A stretch of DNA of 64,000 nt from Pyronema omphalodes (GCA_024516155.1 JAJJXM010000008.1:744001-808000), one strand, 5' to 3'. Positions 1-13,030 are shown, numbered from the stretch's first letter. Made by a program: numbers and translations. The notes: generated from the letters alone by a model not told the origin.

Positions 1-3000
1 TTTTGGCACTTCTCTGAAGCCGACGGGGCGGGCGATTGACGTCGCCGTTATTGAGCTATCGGGCCAATGACGAGTAGCCCAAATCATCGATCAACGTCCG
101 CGTGGGCATGAAATGACTCAACAACGTTCGTCACTCGATAAAGCCGATACGCTTTTGAGGCATCAGAACCCAAAGCATGAAATCTTGCATTATGCAGATG
201 CAGTATCAGAGGGGGGTTGATCAAGCAAGTTATCATCGTAACATTGGTAGCCTCGTTTATCTGTTCACCGTCTCATTTTCTCTCACTCACTTGCTCGCAC
301 GCTCGCAACTTGCGTCGATGCAACGTCTTGCACCCCACAAGCGAGAAAGAAAGCACCCCAACAGGCGATATTTCACCTCATCAAAAAACGATCAAATGAT
401 TTTACATTTGTGGGCGTTGCTCGCATCATGCCGACGGCGACAGTCGACAAGCGGCGATGCTGATAGCCAGCCTACTTTCTAGTGTGTAAGCCAGCATGAT
501 CCCTCGGCGCCTTTCAGCTAGCTGCGGTCCATATTGAAAAAAAGGTCATATTGGGGTATGTAGGACAAAGGTGCGCACTGTGTAAATGTGCAAACGGATT
601 TTATTGAGGTGAAACATGCTATCTCGGGTGATTATTGGGGATTTCTAAGCTGAATTTCATGGGGACGAATCACGGGGCTTATTTACAACCTTCAGCCATG
701 TGTGCCGAGGACTAGCGCGGTTTTAAAGCTACAACCACAACCACCACCACCACTTGCGTAAAAATTCAAACTATTGTAGTTTGTTTATATGATACTCACC
801 CATTTCTCTACCCCAGATGAAAAGAAAGGGTCTACATAAGGTTGTACGCCGGTAACTAGTAACTGCAGGACCCAAGAACTCGCCACGCTACTCGGTTCCC
901 GCAAGTGAACTGTAATCCGGTTCAACGGAAGGGTTTGAATGTCACCTTTCGGAGCTCCGTACTACAATCCATGTTTGAAATGCGGAGCATAAGACGTCTT
1001 TTCTGGAATCCAACATCCTCCCACCGGTGAATCATATTAGTCTCCTTCTTAACTCCTGAATAATAGAATTCTATAGGACCTCGGTACTTCTAGATAAATC
1101 CCAAATCTCACTGGTGAGACCGGTAGATCAATTATCCATGTCCCACGATGGTTCTAAAAACTAACGTCAGACAGTAATTCTGCATACCACCAAGCCATCA
1201 ACTTTAAACTAGGGGTGAGATACACACAAGATGTAAGATTCTAGAAGGATGTAACCGTGATCCAGAAATACGGACTAGCTGCTTGCGGCTTGTATGTATA
1301 TAGTCTACAACTTAACCATAGTTGATTATACTTAGCGCACCAGTTAAACAGATTAATTATTAGCTGCAGTTTTAGAATACTAGGATAGAGTAGTTATTGA
1401 TGATATGATGAGATCAGAGAAGCAGAAGCAAATACCGATGTTATATTTTGAGAGCATGCATCCCTACGCTCTCCTTTCTTTTGGAATTCAAGTTGAAATC
1501 AAATATGCGGGATTGTTATCCAAAGTTGAATAAAGTTCTACCACGTACACGCAGGTGCACCCCAGATTTGTGTAATCCATCCACCAGTAACACTGACAGC
1601 CGTCCAGCGGAATCACCTGGTATACGTATCACAACGTCTATGCATCAGCACACCTGCAGAAGTCCAATATCGCAGGCCAGCAGTAAACTCTCGAGACTCA
1701 GGCTAGAAAAAGAAAAAACAAGAACCACGAAATGATTACGACAGCAACTGAAACTAGTGCTCTAACTACATTGACGTATCTCCCCGATGTCATGTCAAAC
1801 GCCAGTGATATTACGATAGAAAGCACCGAATGATTCCTAGCCAATCATTGAGACATAAAACGTACAACTTCACCCCTAACTATTTGCGGCATCTATTTCG
1901 GACTGTGATTCAACCGGTTCAAGAGTAGCTGCGTCTTGATGCGCGAAGAATTGCGCAGTTGAGTTTCATCATCATATATGACTCGATATAACCGGGAATA
2001 ATAGAATGTTTTGCGAACAAAAAAAAATCGTAAAGAATACGAAGAACGCGAACCCCCTTAGATCAATTAAACCCGGTATAAACTCCTGGAATATAGTAAG
2101 TATTAACGCTGATATGCAATGCACCTTGCATTTGATGCCCTACTATTTAATAGAATGGAACTATCAATCTATGGGACCTATTTTCCATGCTTTTTTGGTT
2201 CCACGACAGGATATGTGAATAGATGATACTGATAATAATTACCAATATGGTGCAAGAAAGGATATAATTGTCCGTGCGTTGAATATCCAGTAAAACTGAA
2301 TGATATAGTGCGAGTGTAAAAGGGGGATGCATCAGTGATCACCAGAAACGTGTTCGGAACATGCGAGTATGTCGAAGAATCTTGGATACAATTACAAGCG
2401 CTCGAAATATCAATATTTTTATGATACTGACTGTAATTATCCGCGCATCTCGAATCTCAAGTAGGCTGTGGTAGTAATTGGAGCGATGGGAATGCATTTC
2501 CGGGAATGTATCTGGAAAACTCCAGTGCGGCGAATGAAATGATGAACGCTCATACCATGAAGATCTTCAAGATAACACGTGTAATATCAATTTCCACAGA
2601 CATATCCTAGAAGTCCGTTCATCAGACGATAAAAAACCAAAAATAATGGTGGCGTTTAGATATATCGGCCATCTACAAGTGATACTCCCGTAATTACCGC
2701 TCAAATTCCCACTCAGTTATCGTACATTAGCACCATGTTATTTCGTTAATTCTTCCCATTAACGACACTCACAGACGCATATCCAGCGGCAAGAAACTCC
2801 AAGATCTCAGCGCGTAAAGCAGTGTAGCCATTAAAAATAAGCGCAATAGCGCCCATCGATGCGAACCATACCCTCAAGATTGCAACGCCGAAATATCAGG
2901 GGTGACAGCTGGCATGCGTTAGTAAAATGATCGCTGACTGCGTTTCATCTTACGCTTCTCTACTGTATTATCTACTCCGAGAGGCGTGATTGATGATGCC

Positions 3001-4562
3001 GTATAAGACCATAGGGCTCTGCGGGGTTCTGCAGAGCTTTGGCCGTTTGCATGCATGGACAGAAATAAGAGAAATTAAAACGGATAAAAAGGCTTCCGCC
3101 TCCTGAATTTGGATACTTTATTGAGAAGAGAATAATGTAGTTGGTTGCCCTGTTAGCTGGTTTCATATGGATATTTCAATAAGAGCTAATGAACTAAAAG
3201 AAGAACATATCCCCTGAAAACTGAAGATTTACGGCTTTTGAACAGCTCACGATATCGGTTTCTATATAGACTTCATTAGAGTTTTATCCGATTGGTCTGG
3301 TTAGACAACACATCATTTATATTCCTAGTTCTCAAAGTAACATCCTGCAATAGCTTTTTAACTTTATTACCATGGCCGGCATCATTAGCGTTGATGATTC
3401 GATGAAAATACAGATAATTAGTCGCAATTTCTTGAAAATACCACATAATAATGCCGGCACCTAAGGATCTAAACCTAAGATCTAAGTTAAGCAACACCGA
3501 CAACCATAAGAAAGATATCTTCACAAGCCACGAGCGCGTATGTGCGTTAAGCGCAATATACAACCTGCAGAACCGGAAGAGTGTCATCAGATGTAGATCA
3601 CCGGCGGGCAGGAAAAACATGGTTTACGGGATTTTGAGGTTTTAAAGTTTCAAAGACCGACAATCGGAATGACAATTGCTTACGAAGTTTCATGATTGTT
3701 AGAATGATTGTAATGAAATGGATAAGATGGAGATTTACAATTGTTATACAGAAATCAGGATAATGAAAACCGTTTGCACGAGTCCGCAATTGCGAACTTC
3801 CAGGGGCTGTTTTTAGTGGTTTCTCACTATTAACCCGGCCGGTCCACCCCTTTGGAAATTTGCTCCAAATTATCAGCATGAGGAATAAAGACTATCGACC
3901 AAGGTAATCAATAAAGGCTGGTCGTATCGAGAACACGAGGTTCGCGAGTCGGCAATCCGTAATACCTGTACGAATGGACTCCCACAAGGCTGAATATTTC
4001 TCCAGGTCTCATGATTGTCTAACATGGTACAATGGATAATATAAATGGAGGCTAGAACGGTCTGAAAATGCGCAAAGTGAGGCGGATAGTGTGCCTTGCA
4101 TTTCTAATATACATTTATTATCACTCGAACATGGAAGGATGTGCGAGATTGTGAGGTGGTAGATGATGACAAATTTGGAGTACGTTAATAATTTTCTGTG
4201 TGTGTATTGAATAAAATCTCATATTCTGCCAGAGTTCTAATTCGGACGGTTCATATGACGTCCGAATGTTCAGTAGTCATGCGCCACCACTCGGTTAATG
4301 ATAACTCACCCTTTTGATAAGGGATTAGGAATTTGAAAGATATGAAAGACACGGTTAAATTAATTCTTTAACGTTAATGCGAGATAAGACTTCATATGAG
4401 AAGGAATATGCTTCTTGGATGGACCGTTGTTTGTGACCCCTCATTATCCTAGTTCCCGTGGAAATTGGATCAAAAAAAAGCTACCTTCCATCCTTAGCCG
4501 GCCCATATACTATATTCGGTGTCCTCTGGTGCAATAATCTTGAATAACCAATTTATGTAAAG
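1..4562. other. Gene-free AT-rich stretch
   Basis: I see no supportable gene here. The open frames are short (about 115 residues at most), lack recognisable motifs and have no convincing splice partners. The DNA is AT-rich with scattered homopolymers and looks like decayed intergenic sequence. Confidence 0.6.
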
Positions 4563-5463
4563 CAGAGTTCGGCACGGTCCGTCCAGGACGGCGAACCGGA
4601 CGGGACCACGCTGGTGGTCTGGTCCCGTCCTCGACTTTGGACGGACGGCCACGAAAAAGACCGGACAGGACGGCGGGTGACGGCAGGACCGTGGGTTTCG
4701 GGTGAGCTAGTTTGCAGGGGGCGGTTTGGTTTAAGTTTGCCAGAAATTATGGGCCGCAGCAGCGACGTCTTCAGCACTGTAGCAGATGAACCCGTCATGC
4801 TGCACTTTAGTAAAGCTTTTACACCCTACTGCAGGTGCACGCTCCACCCAGAAATAGTTTGACTGCCTATGGTAGTTTGATATTATTTTGTTTCTTAGTA
4901 GAGTACGATCCCGCTACAAATATTTCTTCTATCCTTCGAATTCCATCTTCTATCTTTCCCTCTTCTACCTGCCAGAATTTTCCACTCCTTTCATTGCCGT
5001 GTAATTCAAACATCAATAGCAATCACACCATTCCCAGCAAAGCTCATTGCCGTCCCCTACGTCTTTTCCGACCAGGAGCAGAACACCCTGCCTGTCCTCT
5101 CAAGAGTCGTTTCCATTCCAAAAGGATGGGGAAGGACGCATTTTAGTGGCGGGAGAAGGAGCATTCTTATGCATCAGTATAGTTTTTTTTTTATTTGCAA
5201 GCAATTCCATATAGGCGACTTTAATTCGTGCAATACATCAGAATTATCTAAGGAAAACACCATGAGCCGTAGTAAAAAAAACTGCGGGTTGCGAGTGACC
5301 GACTGTGACGCTAGTCGTGGTCACCCACGGTCACCCGTGGTCCGTCCCGTCCATGGTGCTTCCAGGACGGCCGGTCCTGGTCCTACTACAGGACGGGACT
5401 GCGAGTGGCGGTCCGGTCCCGTCCGTAGCCAGGACGGGACCGGACGGACCGTGCCGAACTCTG
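4563..5463 (+). mobile_element. Non-autonomous hAT-type element, copy 1
   Basis: A 901-base element. It opens with CAGAGTTCGGCACGG and closes with the inverse complement, a terminal inverted repeat of about 22 bases. The flanks are ATGTAAAG on the left and ATGTGAAG on the right, an 8-base target-site duplication with one mismatch. Eight-base duplications and CAGAG-type ends are hallmarks of the hAT superfamily. The outer 100-130 bases at each end are packed with GGACGG/CCGTCC motifs, as expected of subterminal transposase-binding repeats. No transposase is encoded; the short open frames inside are not believable genes. Compared with the other two copies it lacks a short piece of the left subterminal region. 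The mismatched duplication suggests it is the oldest of the three. Confidence 0.88.
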
Positions 5464-7095
5464 ATGTGAAGGACAAAATGAACAGACGGACGAGTGATGG
5501 CACATGAGGCCGCAACTTCAATTACATCCCGGCTGCCGGATTTAATACTGAGTACAGTCACCAGAATTATGGTGACGTTTCTTTGAATAACACTTCGGCT
5601 TTGAAAATAATGAATTTTTAATGCTGATATTTTGTTTTGAACATACGTATTGACCAAAATAAAGACTACTCATACGGAAGTTAGGCACTACATAGTCCAG
5701 AGACATTCAGAAAGCACATAGTGCATAGGCGAGACAAAATACGCACTGGAAATATTGGCAGTGAAAAAAAAAACAGTATTCAAGGGCCCGGATGCTGCGA
5801 GAAAACCACAAAGGAACTACTGGAGGAGTTACCGTAGCTCCATAGCAACGGACGGGAGAACTCATTTCACCACGAAAAAATAATTTCCATAGAACGTAGA
5901 TAGAGCGCTCGATAGACAGGGGAATACCCACCCCTTTATGTATTGAGACTGTCTATGGCTATAGCATAAATAGATTTGGGGTTGCTCTATACACATCCAA
6001 AAGAGTCACGAGAATTTCTCCAATGAGGCAAAGAAGAAAGCGAGCCATGTGAGGATTGTTTTCTCAATGACACGGAATAGTTCTCTGGGCCGAAGAAAAC
6101 TTTCTTTACCCCAGTAGCCTACAAACCAGAAGAAGAGGAGCCGACAGATGCACAACTTCGAGGATATAGAAGAGATTGTAGAGGCTATAGCAGAGCTAGG
6201 CTTGTAGTGATATCCGATGACTCCGATCTTAACAAACACGAAGACTGCGATGAGAATGAGCAGGACTGTAATTTAAAATGAAAAAACAAATATTATCCCA
6301 AAACTGAGATCTGAGGACTCCAAAGACCTGTATGACGCCCAGGTGACTGAACCTACACGGACATACTGTGACGTTCCTATCGATACTCTCGATTTCGCCT
6401 TCTTGAACCCCAATATTATGTAAGACCATAGTTGAATATGGTTGTCCCCTTATTTATCGTCGACAAGTATATACATAGGACAGTTCACCCGTATTATGCG
6501 AGAAATATTGGATTCAGTGGATAGGCCCCTATGACTTCGGGGATCGGGATGACCTTGTAGCAGATATTTTCGTGACGTCGTTATTCACAGAATAAGCATC
6601 ATTTACATAATACACTCTTACTTAGTCTTAGCACATTTATGTCAGAATGCATGCAGGATACTGACGTAGGATGCATAAAATCGCCCCAATAATACACGCT
6701 AAAAATAAGGTTCTGGTCGGCTGTGCATGCTGTCTCTCATGTGCCTATGCAGCCCACACGTGTGGTTCACGCCAATCATCGTAGGCGATGTAGAGAAACA
6801 TACTTTAGGCTGAAAAGCTTAGAGGCTGATTCTAGAAGCACTAAGTTTGCACTATTTATTTATGTCTGGCAACTTCATGCATTCGTAGATTTGTCATACG
6901 CTATTGTGCGAAGTAAATCAACTGAAAAAAATCAAATTTGATTAAAATTATTGCAAACCAACAGCTCTAGCTACTCATCAAGTCTTAACCATTATAGAAC
7001 GCCTCATCGAGAAAGCATTAAACGAAAAAATGAAAATCATGACCCTCCAAACCAAAACATCTCTCTATCAGTGGTGCTTCCCATCATGGCACTCC
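5464..7095. other. Gene-free stretch with a possible decayed coding trace
   Basis: No intact gene. On the minus strand between about 6430 and 6000 there is a hydrophobic open frame (VKIGVIGYHYKPSS near its start) preceded by a plausible splice acceptor (ATTACAG at about 6270). A second hydrophobic frame lies at 5931-5707. Stops and frame changes separate them, and I recognise no family, so this is at most a relic of a membrane-protein gene. Confidence 0.3.
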
Positions 7096-8247
7096 TTAGT
7101 AGTGGTAAGGAGGGTACTTGCCAGGGTACCACTTTCCGTCATCGTATCCAGTATATCCTCCCTCGTACTTTCCAGGGTACCACTTTCCATCATCACGTCC
7201 AGTATATCCTCCCTCATACTTTCCGGGATACCATTGTCCATCATCAGATCTTTTGTAGTTCCTGTATCCATTTCCTGAGTTCTCGTACTTTCCAGGCCAC
7301 CACTTTCCATCATCAACACCAGTCCATCCTCCCTCATACTTTCCAGGGTACCACTTTCCATCATCAACACCAGTGTAGCCTCCCTCGTACTTTCCGGGGT
7401 ACCAACTTCCATCATCGGCCCTCTTGTAGTGTCTGGTGTAGGAGTTTTCGTACTTTCCGGGGTACCACTTTCCATCATCGTAGGGGGTACCGGAACCTTC
7501 ATACTTTCCGGGGTACCATTTTCCGTCATCGTAGGGAGTACCGGGTCCCTCGTACTTGCCAGGATACCAACTTCCATCATCGGCCCGCTTAACCTTGCCT
7601 CCCTTCTTGTCGTCCTTGACCTCGTAGCCCTTGGTTGTCTCTACTGGAGTAGGAGTCTTATCCTTGGGCTTTCCATCATCGTATGGAGTTCCGGGTCCTT
7701 CGTACTTTCCAGGAGCCCATTTTCCATCATCATAAGGAGTACCAGGCCCCTCGTACTTTCCTGGGTACCACTTTCCATCATCGTAAGGAGTACCAGGCCC
7801 CTCGTACTTTCCAGGAGCCCACTTTCCATCATCGTAAGGGGTGCCTGGTCCTTCGTACTTTCCGGGATACCACTTTCCATCATCGTAAGGAGTACCTGGG
7901 CCTTCGTACTTGCCCGGGTACCACTTTCCATCGTCGTATGGGGTTCCCTTTCCTTCGTACTTTCCGGGGTACCATTTACCATCGTCGTTGCGCTTGTAGT
8001 GCGTGGGATACCAGTTGTAAGGTGGGTATTTTCCTGGGTACCACTTTCCATCATCGTAAGGAGTACCAGGTCCCTCGTACTTTCCGGGGTACCATTTTCC
8101 GTCGTCATAGCTGGCACGGGCTTCGACTTCGGCGACTGGCTCGGCGACTGGTGCAGCGACTGGCTCAGCAATGGGCTCAGCGATGGGAGCCGGCAATGCC
8201 GTGGTTACCGCGACAAAGAAAGCGACGGTTGCGAGATTGAAGCGCAT
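7096..8247 (-). CDS. Secreted Trp/Tyr-rich tandem-repeat protein with Kex2-type sites (candidate peptide precursor)
   Basis: A single-exon, 383-residue protein. Residues 1-18 are a clear signal peptide (MRFNLATVAFFVAVTTAL). Residues 19-44 are a Pro/Ala/Glu-rich pro-segment with repeated AEPVA units ending in EAR. The rest is 18 DDG-initiated units with a basic period of 17 residues and consensus YDDGKWYPGKYEGPGTP; 17 of them keep W-x-PGKY. Four Lys-Arg pairs, at about residues 85-86, 220-221, 275-276 and 332-333, each sit directly before a new DDG unit. They cut the chain into blocks of about 42, 135, 55, 57 and 50 residues. The last three blocks each hold three units, a higher-order repeat. 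This is the layout of fungal Kex2-processed repeat proteins, some of which (epichloecyclin and ustiloxin types) are precursors of cyclic peptides. No UstY-type oxidase gene is visible nearby, so an unmodified secreted or wall-bound peptide is equally possible. Long open frames in the other five frames are by-products of the repeat. Confidence 0.9.
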   Translation of the reverse strand: MRFNLATVAFFVAVTTALPAPIAEPIAEPVAAPVAEPVAEVEARASYDDGKWYPGKYEGPGTPYDDGKWYPGKYPPYNWYPTHYKRNDDGKWYPGKYEGKGTPYDDGKWYPGKYEGPGTPYDDGKWYPGKYEGPGTPYDDGKWAPGKYEGPGTPYDDGKWYPGKYEGPGTPYDDGKWAPGKYEGPGTPYDDGKPKDKTPTPVETTKGYEVKDDKKGGKVKRADDGSWYPGKYEGPGTPYDDGKWYPGKYEGSGTPYDDGKWYPGKYENSYTRHYKRADDGSWYPGKYEGGYTGVDDGKWYPGKYEGGWTGVDDGKWWPGKYENSGNGYRNYKRSDDGQWYPGKYEGGYTGRDDGKWYPGKYEGGYTGYDDGKWYPGKYPPYHY

Positions 8248-11200
8248 TGTCGAAGTTGTTGGCTTTCAATTAAATAATAGGGAGAACCAAACAGATGGTA
8301 GAGGAAGCTCAAATTGTAGTTCAAGCTCTGAGAAGATCGGATATTTGCCTGTTGATTGAAGGCGGTGATGAGAGGGGTGAGGATCTGTTGAAAGTGGGAG
8401 TACTGGAAAGGTTATATACACCGAATTGTGGTCTTGAATTCACGGTTTTTCTTCCTTTTTTTCTCATCAATATCCGAGATCACGATGTTATTGCGGTGTT
8501 GTTGCTATGCTGGACCAAATTTAGATGCATCTTACACAAGAGACTGCGCGAGCTGCTTCATGCAGGTAAGCTCTACCTGAAGGCTGAGAATTGCTTGTCA
8601 GTTCGTTAGCAAACACTATTACTCGGATCGAGATGTATCATGTGGACAACGAAGCTAAGATGACATCTTCTATTGCGATAATTCCGTACAGATACTGCCA
8701 GCTGGTTGTCACATCTACCTATTGTTAGAAGTCGTGGTGAGCTCTCGGGAGAAGTTGCGCCGTACATTTACTAAATTTAATGACGTTGTTGCATTTCTAC
8801 GAATATTCCAATAGGCTTGTAAAATCGTTAATTAGCTATGTGTATTTCGAAGAACCGCATCATTGGGTAATTTTCGTAGGCTTCAATGGACGATTTGGGA
8901 ATTGCACTTCAGCAGCCGTAAGGTAACATTATGTTTGAGTACATTCACAGCCCGAGAAACATTCGGTATATTGGTAGTAGTATAGCCTTAAAATCATTCG
9001 GGTTGTGGCTAAAAACGCGCAGTATCATCATCCGCGGCTCTGGTTAACGTTAGCATACTTGCTTTTCCTCTCCTCAGCATGAGTATTAACAAGCTTTCTC
9101 TGTCAGACAACTTTCAGGTAGATGAAGTAAGAAAAGCCATGTAGAAAGCTAATTGGATGTTCTTCGTCGCCCCACGTGGGGAAGTCGTTACACCGGCAGC
9201 CAACACACTCCTATGGCCGGCCGTAAATTCAGAGATCTGGGTATCCGGACCATCCGATCGGCATCCAACGGCAAGACTCAGTTTCCCATATTGACTCTTG
9301 CATTTTTGGACGCGAATCTGTCGGATGACACTGATCCTGATTAAAGTTCAGCCTCTCAGCCATTAACTGGGGGTGATATCAACATGGCAGTGGCCTGAAT
9401 GTTGTTAAATTAGAATCGAACCCCCCCAAAGAGTGTGCGTGTACAATAATATACCAGTTGAAGACATGATGTTTGCCTAGTTGGTTCGTAAAATGTCGTC
9501 TTGGATCTATGTTTGTGGTCGTAATGTGAGACATATCATGCATGTTCAACGTATTTCCGCTGAACCCTTCCCCGCGAACCCGGTTACATAGGCGAATGGC
9601 GCAGCACAAACGCGCTAAATATAGCATGTAGGGCTGAGCACAACTTGTTCATATCTGTAAGTAAGCAGAAAGTGCAATTCTATTGGCCAAGAAATGCTAT
9701 CTTTGACGTTTGTCGCTCGAAAAAACTAGAATCCCATGATGAGATAAGTAAACATAATCGACAAGCGAATACATTCTTGGACACACAATTTACGCCTTTA
9801 GCGGGCTGCACTTGTAACTAGCTTTGATCAGTCATAATCACATCTGATCATTCGTGAGCAGATATTACCGGAATCATCTAGACTATTGGTATTAGACAGT
9901 AGGCTAATATCACGTTAACTTTCCATCATTATAAATAAACATGTATGTAGATTTCTACAGAAAAAACCACCAAATACATACAGATGGAGCCTCCTGGTAA
10001 GCTTTTACGTGTCGGACAAACTTACACCATGTAATTCAACAATCTATTTTGTACTGTATCTGAACGGATTTGGAGGCCTAGTTTTGAAGGCATGAATTGT
10101 GATATTCGGAGTTCTCGAGTCGAAATACTCCACTGTAGATGCCGACGATGACGTTGCCGGATAGTCAGATGAAGTCAGATATCGACAATGAGGTAAATAC
10201 ATGGCCTTTGTAAATATCAGCCAACACATAGTCAGCTCTCAAATTAATCTAAGGCAACAACAAAGCGTAAACCTTCTGTTTTGAAAGAAGTCTAGATCTT
10301 CTCGCTAGTCCTCACGAATCATAATCCATCATTTATCGTCACTAGTGCTAATCAGTATTTTGGGTACACGTTAGTCCTCAACGGGATTAGCCCAGATTGG
10401 CTGCCTGGCCCGAATTCGTTAGTCTGTGGCTGAGGCTTGTCGTGATCATTGGGTTCATTCGCGAATGAAAAATGCACCCGTAGAAGTCGTGATACTTCGA
10501 TGCTGTATACGCTATTTTTCTCTCATGAACATGTTAAGGATTAGCCTATCTTTAGTAGACAATAAGCTGCTCCTGCTGTCTCTCTGAAAATGCTTCCTCT
10601 GATTCTTCTTCAAAGCACAGTGAAGATATCCAGCCCTTCTTTACCATTCCCCACTCTCATCCGCCTTCACAAATATCCCCATCAATAAGTGTCAAACATT
10701 TTTCCCCTTGGTGACTTTGAACGGAATATTCCTGTCTCGAAGAACCCACGGCAACGTCAAAAACTCTTCATCTCCTCCACATCAATAAATCTCTCTCTTT
10801 ATCCAATACCTCGAGGAGACGAACATAATCTCTCCGTTGGGATTCTTTTGTAATCCCTTCCCAATAGACACCATAATACATATTTGGCCGTACAGAAAAC
10901 TTTAGCTAACCATCTACAATATCCCCAAGCGATACAGTGTATCCTGGAGTTCTGCTTAACAATAAACAATCGAGCAGTGAATTTCTTTCGTCACCTCAGA
11001 GTACCTTCTGGTATAGAATTGACCATTAACTGAAGGTCACAACCACCAAGGCGTTCTGTGATATGATTCTTTAAAGACCGGACGAGGTAAGGCCGATTCC
11101 AGTGGTTTCTGCCGGATTCAGTCGTTGACAAGTTAGTTTTCCGACGAATCGAAGACCCTGTCAGGTATCCAGAGTGAGCCAGATATCTTTCAACTTCATC

Positions 11201-11579
11201 AGCAAGATCGGAAATTGAATTAAGCTTGCCTAAAGCAATGGTAGGGTAGGAGGGGTGTAGTTATAAACTGCTCTATCCTAAGTATTTGTGGATCCAGCAA
11301 ATATTTCGGGAGATGGGGTGATTTTTTCCAAGATTAGATCCACCCTCGATATCCTCCTGCTATTTTGTAAGTTTCCGATGTTCGTTGCACCGTGCTGACG
11401 GATGTATTGCAGCGCGTAGGAAGTGTAAAGCAATTCCATGGGTGCTCCTTCATCTTTTCATGTTGGTATTGATTATTCCGCAAAAGCGCTATGGATCTAG
11501 TATTTTCCTCCTCAGAGTTAAAAGGTACTTAATAGATTATACGGTGGGTCAGAAAGTCCTGTAATAATTCTTCACTAAC
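8248..11579. other. Gene-free stretch
   Basis: Apart from the repeat gene's promoter, no gene is supported. Open frames here are at most about 104 residues and show no family motifs. Confidence 0.55.
8412..8418 (-). promoter_or_regulatory. Possible TATA box of the repeat-protein gene
   Basis: TATATAA on the minus strand, about 165 bases upstream of the ATG at 8247. The position suits a fungal core promoter with a 5' leader, but transcript data are absent. Confidence 0.35.
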
Positions 11580-12063
11580 TCACTCTACTTTAGCAGCAAT
11601 AAGCTCCTCATAGGTGTCTTTGTAGAAGCTGCGTATCTGTCCAAATTCATTGTATTTATCTGCATCTAAGTTTTGGACACTGTAAAAGCGGTCGACCCAT
11701 AACGTAAAAAATACTAGTTCATGGGTAATAAGGCGTCTTTGACTATTGGAGGGATGCATTGTCTGTTTGTAGGTCATATTGGATGTAGTTGACCATGCTG
11801 ATTGTAGTTGTCTGTTCAGTCTGTGACTCAAACCATACATGGTTGAAGCTACGTATCGATCTTGTAGGCCGTTAGTAACAAAAGAACTTTGGATTCTTGG
11901 CGTTCTGGATATCGAGAACTCGGATTGGATGATAGTCTTGGTATATGGGGATAATTTCCGTAACCCTTTGCGTGATTCTAGCATTGCCGAGCAGTCTTGT
12001 GAGGTAATTGGTAAAGTCACTTCGAGAACCATAGCTGAATAGAGTTAATGTATGCCGCATCAT
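11580..12063 (-). pseudogene. Frameshifted coding relic, product unknown (distal part)
   Basis: Two minus-strand frames that both read like real protein abut in different phases. The upstream frame (12063-11872) contains NYLTRLLGNARITQRVTEII and ends at a stop near 11875. The sense continues in another frame with LQDRYVASTMYGLSHRLNRQ, running to AKVE and a stop at 11580. No intron with acceptable borders bridges the change. The best reading is a single coding sequence broken by a frameshift, or a sequencing indel. I cannot name the family. Confidence 0.45.
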
Positions 12064-12329
12064 CGTCAGGAGTTGGATAGGTTAGTATCAATATTAGGGG
12101 AGCCCGGAATTTCCTAAACGGTAGAGTTGAATGATAAACGATGAGAGGGTATACGGCGGTTGATTGCCTAGATTCTGTGTAGCATTGCGTTGTTCCCCAG
12201 GAAGAATGCTAGCGTGGCCAAGACGGGGCATGGCATACATGCCAGAAGTCCAGCAACTCGGGATTAACCCCATTCACAGCCCATCGAACTTCGCCAAAGA
12301 TTCATGAAGAAGATCAAGAAGAAGTGTTT

Positions 12330-12763
12330 TTCCTGAATCTGTTTGTAATCAACATCCCCGCTTTACGGATTCTCCTTTATCGAATATCTTTGCGTTCGCT
12401 TTGACTGAATTCCATGTTCCTTGATGTCCCTTTTAACTAGGATCATCCATCGTGGCCAGATCTCCTCCGATCTTATCGTAGATAAAGACATGCCATGAAA
12501 ATTCTTTATTCTGGAACACCCGAATCTGGTTGCCAGTTGGTTCTGTAGATGACATTTCCTATTGGATCGTACGCCTTTACCAGCTTTGAAATCGTTGTGC
12601 TGATATCTGTCTCGGTGCTTTTTTCATAATTAACATCGACCTGATTCATACCACGGATTTGGGTGATGATGCCGATGAAATATATAGCTACTCTAGTGTG
12701 AGGCGTGCGGGGTATACACGCGACGAATGACGACAGAACACTAGACGTTGACTCCTGGCTCAT
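12330..12763 (-). pseudogene. Frameshifted coding relic, product unknown (proximal part)
   Basis: On the same strand and upstream of the previous relic, one frame reads RVAIYFIGIITQIRGMNQVD to a stop near 12506. An adjacent frame continues with KEFSWHVFIYDKIGGDLATM, then a stop, then GTWNSVKANAKIFDKGESV. The protein-like quality of successive frames separated by stops and phase changes suggests decay of one gene extending from about 12.8 kb or further upstream down to 11.6 kb. No family is recognised. Confidence 0.35.
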
Positions 12764-13030
12764 AATTAATCAACTTATGCATGGACATCTTTTTCCAGAA
12801 GACTCACGTCTAACTGGATGGAAAATAATATGTTGTATTCGGTCTTGCGATGAGAATTAAGTTGGGATGATCGATTCTGTCTACCTTTTTTCGGCCTGAT
12901 GCATGACAGCGGGTCCACGAGGGCTGTCATCCGATTGGACAAAATTTGAATTTGTGCTACCGTGATATCTTTTGTGACAGTCATCTTGCTGTTGTGTGAG
13001 GCATGTGGTTCAGAGCGTACACTCAACAGC

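Noticed and set aside
4614..5146. Small open frames of 82-112 codons inside the hAT-type copies
   Set aside because: They recur only because the element recurs, differ in frame and stops between copies, and resemble no transposase.
7429..8277. A 282-codon plus-strand open frame and other long frames over the repeat gene
   Set aside because: They are the antisense and shifted reading of the 51-base repeat units. Only the minus-strand frame has a signal peptide and meaningful processing sites.
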